NCBI GenBank assembly: GCA_025548565.1
Contig: JAJLPB010000001.1
Location: 620,001 to 684,000, forward strand
Reading direction: 5' to 3'
Origin: Rugamonas sp. A1-17
Lineage (GTDB): Bacteria > Pseudomonadota > Gammaproteobacteria > Burkholderiales > Burkholderiaceae_D
Length of the DNA: 64,000 bases
The position numbers were made by a program, and so were the translations under genes. The notes beneath the pieces are model-generated. The model was given only the letters and a program-made list of their open reading frames with translations, did no database searches and had not been told where the DNA came from. Below are positions 8,744 to 18,148 of this stretch, piece after piece (position 1 is the stretch's first letter; every line of letters begins with the position of its first letter).

Positions 8744-8818
8744 GATCTTCTTTCCGTTGCGTGAGCGATTGAGGGGCTGGTTACACTGTACTGCGCTTCA
8801 AATAAATCGGACGTACGA

Positions 8819-9463
8819 CTAACGCTTGGTGCCGCCGGCGATGGCGACCCTGGACTTGCGCGGCGCGGCCTGCTTGTCCTGCTCGCGCTGCAGGCGCGCC
8901 ATGCGGCGCCGGATTTCATCCGAGTCCATCCACAGGTCGGAGCCTTTCAGGATGTTCTTGATTTCGCTGGCGGCCAGGAAGGGCTGGCAGGTGCGCGACA
9001 TGAATTTCTCGAACCAGCTGCTGAGCGCCAGCGATTCGGCTTGCTGTTCGTTGCCCTTGCCGGTGAAAACGCCGGAATAGATGTGGAACAGCAGCTGGCA
9101 ATTGTCGTGCACCACCAGTTCGTCGCCGGCCAGGAAGATGAACGCGCCCATCGAGTAGGCGCGCGCCTCCAGCACGGTGACGACGTGCGCGTTCGACGAC
9201 TGCATGTTGTTGATGATCTGAAGCCCGGTGTCGAAGTCGCCGCCGGAGGTATTCAGATGCAGGAACACCAGGTCGTTTTCGCTGGCGGTGCGCAGCGTGT
9301 GGAACAGATCGGTGTAGTAGCTCGCTTGTACGATGCTGCCCGACAGGTAGTACGAGATCTGCCGCAGTTGCGTGTGGTATTCGTAGCGCATCAGGCCCTG
9401 GAACGGTTCCTGCCCGGCATCCTCCGGCTCCTGCTCGTGTTCCGTGAAGACCGCTGGCTTCAT
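8819..9463 (-). CDS. ClpP-like serine protease subunit
   Basis: A 214-residue protein of the ClpP/crotonase fold. The nucleophile motif ARAYSMGAFIFLAGDE (Ser in YSMGA) and the histidine region CQLLFHIYSG resemble the ClpP catalytic Ser and His; a downstream DLWMDSDEI may supply the acid. It differs enough from housekeeping ClpP to be a paralogue, with an acidic N-terminus and a basic, lysine- and arginine-rich C-terminal tail. The start ATG 9463 was chosen for its AGGAG and the MKPAVFTEHEQEPED opening; an upstream start at 9529 lacks support. It pairs with the universal stress gene downstream. Confidence 0.8.
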   Translation of the reverse strand: MKPAVFTEHEQEPEDAGQEPFQGLMRYEYHTQLRQISYYLSGSIVQASYYTDLFHTLRTASENDLVFLHLNTSGGDFDTGLQIINNMQSSNAHVVTVLEARAYSMGAFIFLAGDELVVHDNCQLLFHIYSGVFTGKGNEQQAESLALSSWFEKFMSRTCQPFLAASEIKNILKGSDLWMDSDEIRRRMARLQREQDKQAAPRKSRVAIAGGTKR

Positions 9464-9652
9464 CGTGTGACTCCTGCGACGGGCGTCTTTGCCGTCACGG
9501 AGCGCAACGCCAAGACCATGGACAACCATAGGGCGCGCGGGCGGGTTTGCGTGCGATAACGTTGAATCACGGGCATGATGGTTCCTTGGTGAGTTGGCGC
9601 TGTGCCTGATTCACAAGGTAGTGCATCGCCTCAAGCGAAGCACTAGCGGCGC

Positions 9653-9666
9653 TTGACTCAAATCAA
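9653..9666. promoter_or_regulatory. Candidate FNR/Anr box TTGACTCAAATCAA
   Basis: The site matches the FNR consensus TTGAT-N4-ATCAA with one mismatch. It lies in the 286-base gap between the divergent ClpP-like/usp pair and the two-gene operon of unknown function, about 190 bases from the first and 85 from the second. Either or both could be oxygen-controlled. Confidence 0.5.
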
Positions 9667-9749
9667 AAAAACAGAAAATTGATTGCTGCCCTTGGAGGCA
9701 ATCTATCCAATTGTCACAATGTATTTAATGTTGCCTATTGGAACTCATC

Positions 9750-11468
9750 ATGGCACCATGCGTGATCGATAATGCATTCGGGGACCCCATGGCCAGTATC
9801 AATATCTACCTGCGCGAAAATCTCGGCGCTATTTCCAAAAACATGCTGGTGGCGCCGGAGATTCCGGAGAAAAAATTAAACAACGCTGTCACCGCATTCG
9901 GCTACACCGGCAGCGTGGCAAATGTCGTCGCTCTGTACGACAACACCGTATTTGGCAGCGGCAAGGATGGGCTGTTTTTTACCGGTGAACAGATGATTTA
10001 CCGCCCATCGTTCAGCGATCCGATCAGCATTCCGTTTGCCGACATGACGGCGGCTGAATACCGCGAACTGCTGAGCGGAAAAAATAACGAGAAGTCCGAA
10101 CCCTATGTCCGCATACTCCGAAAGCAGGGAGCCACCGTCGAGCTGAAATCGCTGATGGATTGCGATTACAAAAAACTGGCGGCGGTCCTGGCCGGCGCTA
10201 TCAGTGGTTTTGAAGAGTTCAAGGAAGAAAAGCAGATCGTTCCTATCGAGGACATGGGCGAGGAGTTGAAGGTCGCGTACGTTAAAGTGATCGTCAACAT
10301 GGCCTATGATAACGACGGCGTGGTCGATCCCAAGGAGATGGCGGAGATACTGTTGTTGATGACGCGGATCGACCTGCTTCCCGCGTCGCGCATCACGCTG
10401 CGCGGCTACATCGCCGACAAGACCAAGCTCGAGCCGATGACAGACCTGATGGGCATCATCGACGCCCATTGTCCCGAGGGACAGATCACCTCGGTGCATA
10501 TTTCGCTGACCAAGGACCTGATCAATACCTATCTCAGCACCGCTGGTGGCGCCATCGAGGATTTCGCCTTCTTCCACAAGCACCGCGCTTTGCTTCAGGT
10601 CAGCGATGAAAAGATCGAGTTGGCCTGCGAGGCGATCAAGCTGGACCGCAAGCTGTTGAGCGAGGATGTCACCGACGATCAGATCGTGGCGACGCTCAAG
10701 GTGTTGTCGGCCAAGGCCGCGGCGGTGGGCACGCCGCTGGCCGCGGTGTATCTGTCCGGCTCGGTGATCGGCTTGTCCGCGGCGGGCATGACCTCCGGCC
10801 TGGCGACACTGGGCATGGGCGGCATGCTGGGCATGTCCAGCATGGCGACCGGTATCGGCGTTGCCGTGCTGATCGGCGTCGGCACCTATGCTGGCGTGCG
10901 CAAGCTGACCGGCGTCGATGAGATGACGCGCTTTAAGCGGCGCGAGTTGATGCTGCACGAAGTCTTGAAGCTGACGCAAACCACCATCGCGATGCTGATC
11001 GAAGACATCAATTTCATCACCGTCAGCCTGAACCAGGCAGTCGTTGCGCAAGGTGTGCAGGATGAAAAAATCCGTCGTCTGGCGGGCGTGCTGCAGCAAC
11101 TGACGGGCGCCGGCGCGGTGCTGACCGGCCGCAGCGAAACGGTGCAGGCTAGCACCGCCAAGCTCAAGTGCGCCGGCTCTCTGGATGAAGCCAAGTTGCG
11201 GACGCTGACGCGCGACGCCACCAAGGCCGAGCTGTTCGGCTACATCCGCGAGTTCTACGAAGAGCGCGTGTTCGAGGAGACGAAAGGCGACCAGAAGCAC
11301 AGTGTGACCAGACTGGTGTTGAAGGCGGGACGGCCAAACAAGGAACTGGAAGCGCTGGCACGCGCCTTTGACGCGATCGGCTATTTCAAGATGGGCGACG
11401 TGCTCAAAGGCGCGGCCAGCGATGCGGCCGACAAGGCCAAGGAGAAGCTGGCGGGACTGTTCTCGTGA
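9750..11468 (+). CDS. Unrecognised protein with PH-like and TerB-like regions and a glycine-zipper membrane segment
   Basis: About 572 residues with no confident family. Seen in order: a segment resembling a bacterial PH-like fold (GKDGLFFTGEQMIYR ... ISIPFADMTAAEY, about residues 70-105); an acidic helical region with KVIVNMAYDNDGVVDPKEMA (about 180-200) reminiscent of TerB or calcium-binding-like modules; a long glycine- and alanine-rich hydrophobic stretch (YLSGSVIGLSAAGMTSGLAT and on, about 332-385) that could form a membrane hairpin; then helical, charged C-terminal sequence. Starts at 9738 (TTG), 9750 and 9789 are possible; 9750 has GGAA six bases upstream and 9789 has GGGGA. Its stop overlaps the start of the next gene, so the two are translationally coupled. 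The function is unknown; the domain likenesses are inference. Confidence 0.8.
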   Translation: MAPCVIDNAFGDPMASINIYLRENLGAISKNMLVAPEIPEKKLNNAVTAFGYTGSVANVVALYDNTVFGSGKDGLFFTGEQMIYRPSFSDPISIPFADMTAAEYRELLSGKNNEKSEPYVRILRKQGATVELKSLMDCDYKKLAAVLAGAISGFEEFKEEKQIVPIEDMGEELKVAYVKVIVNMAYDNDGVVDPKEMAEILLLMTRIDLLPASRITLRGYIADKTKLEPMTDLMGIIDAHCPEGQITSVHISLTKDLINTYLSTAGGAIEDFAFFHKHRALLQVSDEKIELACEAIKLDRKLLSEDVTDDQIVATLKVLSAKAAAVGTPLAAVYLSGSVIGLSAAGMTSGLATLGMGGMLGMSSMATGIGVAVLIGVGTYAGVRKLTGVDEMTRFKRRELMLHEVLKLTQTTIAMLIEDINFITVSLNQAVVAQGVQDEKIRRLAGVLQQLTGAGAVLTGRSETVQASTAKLKCAGSLDEAKLRTLTRDATKAELFGYIREFYEERVFEETKGDQKHSVTRLVLKAGRPNKELEALARAFDAIGYFKMGDVLKGAASDAADKAKEKLAGLFS

Positions 11469-12940
11469 GCGAGAAAAGACCGCTGCGCGACGAGGCGCAG
11501 TTTCTCATCGTGCAGCAGCATCAGCTGACTGGCGCCGGAATGCATCTCGGCGCCATGTCCGTCGCGCTCGACCGCTTGCAAGAGTCTCAGCAGCATAACG
11601 ATGCGCTGCTGGATCAACTGTTGGCTCAGGCCGACGCCTTGACCGGCGACGATCAGGTGCTTGTCGTTTGCGATATCGAAATCGACGTGCTGATGGAGGT
11701 CGGCGAGCTGGACGTGCCCGTCTCCATCCAGCCGCTGGGCTTGCTCGACAGCGTGCGCGTCGATCGTGACGCGGACTGGGCGTTCTGCCTGCAGGCGATG
11801 GAGGACTATGGCAAGCGCAACCAGCTGTTCGCGGCCGAGGATCCGTTCCTCCATCTGATGAGCGACAGCCAGCGCATCGCGCTGGAAAAGCGTATTCGCG
11901 ACGAGTTCACCCTCAAGGGCGCCAGCTGCGACAAGTACGATTACATGATCGCCGGCACCTGCGGATTGATCGGCGGCTTGGTGGACATCCTGTTTGTCGG
12001 CCTGCCGGGCGAGGGGCCGCTGGGGAAGCTGGCGGACGGCGCAACCGATGCGTTGGTCGAGAAATTTGCCGGCTTGTTAGGCTGGGACGGGCCGCGAAAT
12101 CCGGATCATGCCACGGCAAGCGCCGTCGGCTTCCTGGAGCGAAAATTCCGCGTGAACTACGACCAGGCAACCGGCGCCGCGGTCGGCGACGCATTCAAGA
12201 TGAGCACGAAAAATCATCACTTGAAGAACCTGGCGCACTCGCCGGACCTGATCGGTTTGTTCTTCTCTGTACTGAACCAATTCACCAGCACCTCCAGTTT
12301 CATTGCCGATGGCCGTTTGATCACCATCGATACGGAGACGTTTGAACTGCAGGGCAGCAACCTGGTGTCGAAAATATTTTCCGGCTTCGTCAACTGGTTG
12401 GGTCACTTGTTTTCGGACATGGCGGGATCGAGTGGTGCGGCCGGGCGTGGCTCAGGCATCCCGATGCCGTTCTATTCCCTTTTACAGTTGATTGACGTGG
12501 GTGAGTTTGGCCAGCATCGCCAAACCTTTGCCACCGTGGCGGTGCAGGTGTTCGAACAGGGATACGATCTGCGCCATGGTGCCGCGCTGGCGATCCCGGT
12601 GCTGGTCACCGAACTGCTGACCCGCATGATGTGGTCCGTCAAGCAGGCGTTCTACCACGAGCGGCCGTTGCGGCAATGCCTGCCGTCCGCAAGCAATCCG
12701 GAATTGCGCCGCATGTTGATGATCGGGCACGGCACGCTGTGCATGGTCGACGCGGCCGACGCGGCGATTCGCTCCGGCGGCGAAATCGTGCAGTTCCTAT
12801 TGCGTAGCAACCTCGTTGCCTGGGCACGGTTCGGCACGTTGGCGCTGAAGGAAATGAAGGCGTGGTACGCCGAGGGCAGCCTGGATGGCGATGCGGTGGA
12901 CGACTATCTCGACCGCGAATACCAGCGCATGCTTGCCTGA
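11465..12940 (+). CDS. Unrecognised partner protein of the preceding gene
   Basis: A 491-residue protein starting at GTG 11465, inside the end of the previous gene (four-base overlap). It has an N-terminal glutamine-rich helical part (residues 14-60), a hydrophobic glycine-rich stretch DYMIAGTCGLIGGLVDILFV (about 158-177), and a long helical C-terminal region with LLQLIDVGEFGQHRQTF and ELLTRMMWSVKQAFYHE. No enzyme motif was recognised. Co-translation with the upstream protein and membrane-like segments in both suggest a complex at the membrane. It may be involved in stress or in defence, but nothing in the sequence proves it. Confidence 0.8.
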   Translation: MSEKRPLRDEAQFLIVQQHQLTGAGMHLGAMSVALDRLQESQQHNDALLDQLLAQADALTGDDQVLVVCDIEIDVLMEVGELDVPVSIQPLGLLDSVRVDRDADWAFCLQAMEDYGKRNQLFAAEDPFLHLMSDSQRIALEKRIRDEFTLKGASCDKYDYMIAGTCGLIGGLVDILFVGLPGEGPLGKLADGATDALVEKFAGLLGWDGPRNPDHATASAVGFLERKFRVNYDQATGAAVGDAFKMSTKNHHLKNLAHSPDLIGLFFSVLNQFTSTSSFIADGRLITIDTETFELQGSNLVSKIFSGFVNWLGHLFSDMAGSSGAAGRGSGIPMPFYSLLQLIDVGEFGQHRQTFATVAVQVFEQGYDLRHGAALAIPVLVTELLTRMMWSVKQAFYHERPLRQCLPSASNPELRRMLMIGHGTLCMVDAADAAIRSGGEIVQFLLRSNLVAWARFGTLALKEMKAWYAEGSLDGDAVDDYLDREYQRMLA

Positions 12941-12958
12941 AAAATACGCCAAGGGGCG

Positions 12959-13045
12959 GTGGACCTGCCTCCGAAGCTGTTGCGCTACGTCGCGGCCATG
13001 CGTGAGCGGTATTTCGCGACGGCGTCTGATATCATCCCCCGATGA
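12959..13045 (+). CDS. Possible small ORF overlapping the TonB-C gene
   Basis: A 28-codon frame starts at GTG 12959, six bases after AAGGGG, and its TGA overlaps the ATG of the next gene (ATGA). Its codon use resembles the local coding DNA (VDLPPKLLRYVAAMRERYF). It may be a leader peptide coupling translation of the TonB-C gene or the decayed tail of a lost gene. Evidence is weak. Confidence 0.25.
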   Translation: MDLPPKLLRYVAAMRERYFATASDIIPR

Positions 13046-13716
13046 ACAAGAAACTGCTCTCCGTTGCCGCCGTTGCAGGCCTGCTGGGTGTGCTCAACCT
13101 GATGAGCCACGCCGAGCAGCGCGGCCAGGCGCCGTTCAAATCGCTGGTCAGTCCGGTCAGCTGCGCGCAGCCGCAGTGGCCGGACGAGGCGCGCCGCTAT
13201 GAAATCGAAGGCGTGACCACGATACGTTTCCAGATCGGCGAGGACGGCAAGGTGGTGCGCCCGGAAGTGTCGCAGGGCAGCGGCTGGAAGATCCTCGACG
13301 ATGCCGCCATCCGCGGCATCTCCCGCTGCGTGTTCCAGCCGCACCTGGACGAAGCCAAAAGCGGCGCTTCCTTCCCGATGCAATTTGTATGGCAGTTCAG
13401 CGATGGCCCGGCCGTCCGGCCCAGGCTGGTGGCCGACAGCTGCCAGGCATCCGACCGCTTCGGCGGCTTCAAGGAATTCGACCGCCGGCCGAGTGGCAAC
13501 GACGGCATCCTGCTGCGCTTCCTGGTCAACAGCGACGGCGCGCCGATCCGCGTGGTGGCCGAACCCAGCGGCCAGGCGCCGGACGTGGTGGCGCAGGCCG
13601 CCGCCTATCTGCAGAGCTGCCGTTTCGCGATCGATCCGCAACTGCCGGGCCAGCATACGGACACGGCTTTCGGCCGCGTGTTGCTCAGCCAGGCCCGAAG
13701 TCGCGGCCAGGATTAA
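13042..13716 (+). CDS. Exported TonB C-terminal domain protein
   Basis: A 224-residue protein with a signal peptide (about residues 1-24, MNKKLLSVAAVAGLLGVLNL) and two regions of the TonB-C type: QPQWPDEARRYEIEGVTTIR (residues 36-55) onward and a weaker second copy from about residue 130 with paired cysteines. Unlike classical TonB it has no proline-rich spanning linker and no anchored N-terminal helix after processing, so it is more likely a periplasmic energy-transducer-like protein than a working TonB for ExbBD. No receptor gene is adjacent. Confidence 0.75.
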   Translation: MNKKLLSVAAVAGLLGVLNLMSHAEQRGQAPFKSLVSPVSCAQPQWPDEARRYEIEGVTTIRFQIGEDGKVVRPEVSQGSGWKILDDAAIRGISRCVFQPHLDEAKSGASFPMQFVWQFSDGPAVRPRLVADSCQASDRFGGFKEFDRRPSGNDGILLRFLVNSDGAPIRVVAEPSGQAPDVVAQAAAYLQSCRFAIDPQLPGQHTDTAFGRVLLSQARSRGQD

Positions 13717-13752
13717 ATGGGTAGGGCCAGGTAAGCGATTTTTATGTGGACG

Positions 13753-13941
13753 TTAACGCAGGTCTTCGGCGCGGCGTTTGTCCGGTTCCGACAGCACGCG
13801 GGCGATCACGGGCAACGGCACGCCCGCATCTTCGAGGAAAGTGGCGGCGGCTTCGCGGCCGGCGGTTTCAAGCAGGGCCAGGCCCGCGTTGACGGCGATG
13901 GCTTTGACACGATCTGGACGCGAACGGCGTTCTATTTGCAT
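13753..13941 (-). CDS. Small hypothetical protein (62 aa)
   Basis: The frame begins MQIERRSRPDRVKAIAVNAG, with CGGAG six bases before the ATG at 13941. An alternative start at 14007 lacks a ribosome binding site. The product is a short helical protein, basic at both ends, with no recognised family. It lies between two plus-strand genes and is convergent with the TonB-C gene. Confidence 0.55.
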   Translation of the reverse strand: MQIERRSRPDRVKAIAVNAGLALLETAGREAAATFLEDAGVPLPVIARVLSEPDKRRAEDLR

Positions 13942-14075
13942 GGGCGACTCCGGTTGTTGGTCAACAGCAGCATTTGAGCTTATCACAAAAGCAATTGAGG
14001 AATCCATCTTTTGGCCGGCTTGAAGAACCGGGGAACGTCGCTAAATTGTACAGAGATACTCACTTAGGATGACAT

Positions 14076-14576
14076 ATGACGACAACTGAAAAAGCCATAC
14101 TGGCCGGCGGATGCTTCTGGGGCGTGCAGGATCTGTTGCGCAGATACCCAGGCGTGCTGGCGACGCGGGTCGGCTACACCGGCGGCGATGTGCCGAACGC
14201 CACTTACCGCAACCATGGCACCCACGCCGAGGGGCTGGAAATCGTCTTTGATCCGGCGGTCATCAGCTATCGCAAGATCTTGGAATTCTTCTTCCAGATC
14301 CACGATCCGACCACCCGCAACCGGCAGGGCAACGACATCGGAACGAGTTATCGGTCCGCAATTTACTATGTTGACGAGCAACAGAAGGCGATCGCCGAAG
14401 ACACCATCGCCGACGTCAACGCATCCGGCCTGTGGCCGGGTAAAGTGGTCACCGAAGTGGCGCCGGCCGGCCCGTTCTGGGAGGCGGAACCGGAGCACCA
14501 GGACTATCTGGAACGCGTTCCCAACGGCTATACCTGCCATTTCATCCGTCCGGACTGGCAGTTGCCCAAGCGTTGA
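14076..14576 (+). CDS. msrA: Peptide-methionine (S)-S-oxide reductase MsrA
   Basis: A 166-residue MsrA that repairs S-methionine sulfoxide in proteins using thioredoxin. The catalytic [13 protein letters not shown] motif is at residues 11-23, with the nucleophilic cysteine at 13, followed by [20 protein letters not shown], typical of the fold. No MsrB domain is fused. There is no clear C-terminal resolving cysteine apart from one in GYTCHFIRP. Start ATG 14076 has AGGA upstream. Confidence 0.95.
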   Translation: MTTTEKAILAGGCFWGVQDLLRRYPGVLATRVGYTGGDVPNATYRNHGTHAEGLEIVFDPAVISYRKILEFFFQIHDPTTRNRQGNDIGTSYRSAIYYVDEQQKAIAEDTIADVNASGLWPGKVVTEVAPAGPFWEAEPEHQDYLERVPNGYTCHFIRPDWQLPKR

Positions 14577-14695
14577 TGCTGGAAATATTTCCAATATAAT
14601 CAACAGCTTGGAGGCCGGAAGGTATTCGGAAGGCAGGTTTTCCGTTGCACCGCTACAGTTGACTCATGTTTCATCTTCATTCGTTAGGAAGCACC

Positions 14696-15103
14696 ATGAG
14701 TCAATTATTCACAGCAGTGTATGAAGTCACCAGCGCCATCGAAGGCAACCCCACCTTGCGCCTGAATCTGGTCGTCAACGCCTTGAACGACAGCGTGATG
14801 GGCCACGCCCGGGTGGAGTTCGGCGATGGCGAAAGCGCCGGTATTTCCGTCCGCGGCCACCACACGGAAATCGACAGCGGCCAGCCCTTGCGGGCCGTGG
14901 TGCTGGCCGGATTGCCGTCGATTTTCCCGTCCCTGGAGGAGGAGCCGAGCGCCTTCCAGCTGCTGATGGTGCTGCCCACTGCCGCCAAGGATGGGCAGGT
15001 TTGCTACAAGATGAGTTTTGGCGACGCGCGGCAACCGCGCATCGTCGAGGTCCGCGACGGCATGGCGCGGGCCATGCTGCCGGAGCTTGCCTCCGCCATG
15101 TAG
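14696..15103 (+). CDS. Hypothetical beta-rich protein (135 aa), perhaps DUF1842-like
   Basis: The gene starts at ATG 14696 with TAGGA eight bases upstream and encodes MSQLFTAVYEVTSAIEGNPT, then alternating short hydrophobic strands (LRLNLVVNALNDSVMGHARV). There is no signal peptide or membrane segment. The pattern recalls the small DUF1842 proteins of Burkholderiales, but the match is from general appearance only. Neighbours give no hint of function. Confidence 0.6.
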   Translation: MSQLFTAVYEVTSAIEGNPTLRLNLVVNALNDSVMGHARVEFGDGESAGISVRGHHTEIDSGQPLRAVVLAGLPSIFPSLEEEPSAFQLLMVLPTAAKDGQVCYKMSFGDARQPRIVEVRDGMARAMLPELASAM

Positions 15104-15402
15104 GCGGCCGTACCACTTGCCAAGCGCGCAAAATTGGTACTCGTCATTTAACAGCATGTTCAATTTGAGACATTCGTAAGTCAGAGGGCAAGCCGCGCCG
15201 GTTTGCCTGCTGAATTTTGTTGGTGAGTGCTCACATATCATTTCAAGTCCCACATCTAATATTTCTGCAATAACTCTTCCTTGGTTGAAACTGGTATTTG
15301 AATGGTTGTAACAAAATAAAACCACTTGACTACCACTTTTTTAGACTCCATCCTGAAAAAATAATAAAAGCAGAGAGAGTCACCCACCAAGGAGGAGAGA
15401 GC
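15104..15402 (+). other. AT-rich leader of the chitinase operon
   Basis: This gap of 299 bases is distinctly AT-rich against its surroundings and precedes the first chitinase gene, whose AGGAGG lies at 15390-15395. It contains several TGGT and ACCA half sites around 15282-15340, but no strong -10/-35 pair or clear palindrome that I could assign. The operon promoter and chitin-responsive control should be here. Confidence 0.4.
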
Positions 15403-17112
<1,710 letters not shown>

Positions 17113-17115
17113 GCC

Positions 17116-18132
17116 ATGAAGCGCCATGCCGTTGTCCAAACCATCGGCGTCAGCGATGCATGGCGCAGCTGGATCGCCGAGAACCTGATCCTCGGCAGCC
17201 GGCCGGATACATTGGCCGGCATCCTGATCCAGTCCGGCATCGGCGCGCGCGATGCGCACGCGGAGATCGCCGCCGCGCTGCGCAGCCCTTACCTGAAGGG
17301 CGTATCGCGATTGCATAACCGGCTGGCCAAGCGCGATTGGGTGATCGGCATCCAGTCGCAATTGAACCGGCTGGCGCCTGTTGAACTTCCGCGTCGGGCG
17401 CGCCTGTCCGGCGCGGAGTTCCTGGACCAGTACTACCGCCGCAATCTGCCGGTGATCATCACCGGCATGCTGGACGACTGTGCCGCGCGCGGCAGGTGGA
17501 CGCTGGACTACCTTGGCGAGCAGCTGGGCGATCGCATGGTGGAGGTGCAGTTCGGCCGCAGCGCCGATCCCGATTATGAGATGAACAGCCAGTCGCACAA
17601 GCGCCGCATGCGCTTCGGCGAGTACGTGGCGTTGGTGCGCGACAGCGGCCATACCAACGACTTCTACATGACCGCCAATAACGACGGGCAGAATCGCGAG
17701 TCGTTGCAGGAGCTGATGGCGGATGTGCCGCCCCTGCCGGAGTATCTGAATCCGGAAGGGCGGGGCTTCTTCTGGTTTGGACCGGCCGGCACGATCACGC
17801 CGTTTCATCACGACCTGACCAACAATTTCATGATCCAGATCGCGGGGCGAAAGCGCGTGCGGCTGGTCGCTCCTTGCGATACGCCCAAGCTGTACAACCA
17901 GCGCCACTGTTTCACTCCGGTTGATGGACGCAACATCGACCTGCAGCGTTTTCCGATGATGGCAGACGTGCCGGTCATCGACTGCGTGCTGGAACCAGGC
18001 GAGATCCTGTTCCTGCCCGTCGGTTGGTGGCACTTCGTCGAAGCGCTGGATATCACCATCACCATCTCCGCCACCCACTTCAAGTGGGACAACGATTTCT
18101 ACAGCCGTTACCCGAACAATCACGATTTCTAA
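17116..18132 (+). CDS. Cupin-like/JmjC Fe(II)-2-oxoglutarate dioxygenase
   Basis: A 338-residue protein of the cupin_8/JmjC group, a family of Fe(II)- and 2-oxoglutarate-dependent hydroxylases that often act on protein side chains. The iron triad is visible as HHD in TITPFHHDLTNNFMIQ (about residue 234-238) and the second histidine in PVGWWHFVEALD (about residue 311). About 110 N-terminal residues are helical and unassigned. There is no signal peptide, so it works in the cytoplasm. It sits between two chitinase genes with gaps of only 3 and 16 bases and must be co-transcribed with them. The target could be a protein of the same operon or a transporter, but this is inference. Confidence 0.85.
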   Translation: MKRHAVVQTIGVSDAWRSWIAENLILGSRPDTLAGILIQSGIGARDAHAEIAAALRSPYLKGVSRLHNRLAKRDWVIGIQSQLNRLAPVELPRRARLSGAEFLDQYYRRNLPVIITGMLDDCAARGRWTLDYLGEQLGDRMVEVQFGRSADPDYEMNSQSHKRRMRFGEYVALVRDSGHTNDFYMTANNDGQNRESLQELMADVPPLPEYLNPEGRGFFWFGPAGTITPFHHDLTNNFMIQIAGRKRVRLVAPCDTPKLYNQRHCFTPVDGRNIDLQRFPMMADVPVIDCVLEPGEILFLPVGWWHFVEALDITITISATHFKWDNDFYSRYPNNHDF

Positions 18133-18148
18133 AATACGGGAATACAAA

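Noticed and set aside
15282..15345. TGGT/ACCA half sites upstream of the chitinase operon as a GntR or ROK operator
   Set aside because: The half sites do not form a convincing palindrome at a constant spacing, so no specific regulator site is claimed.
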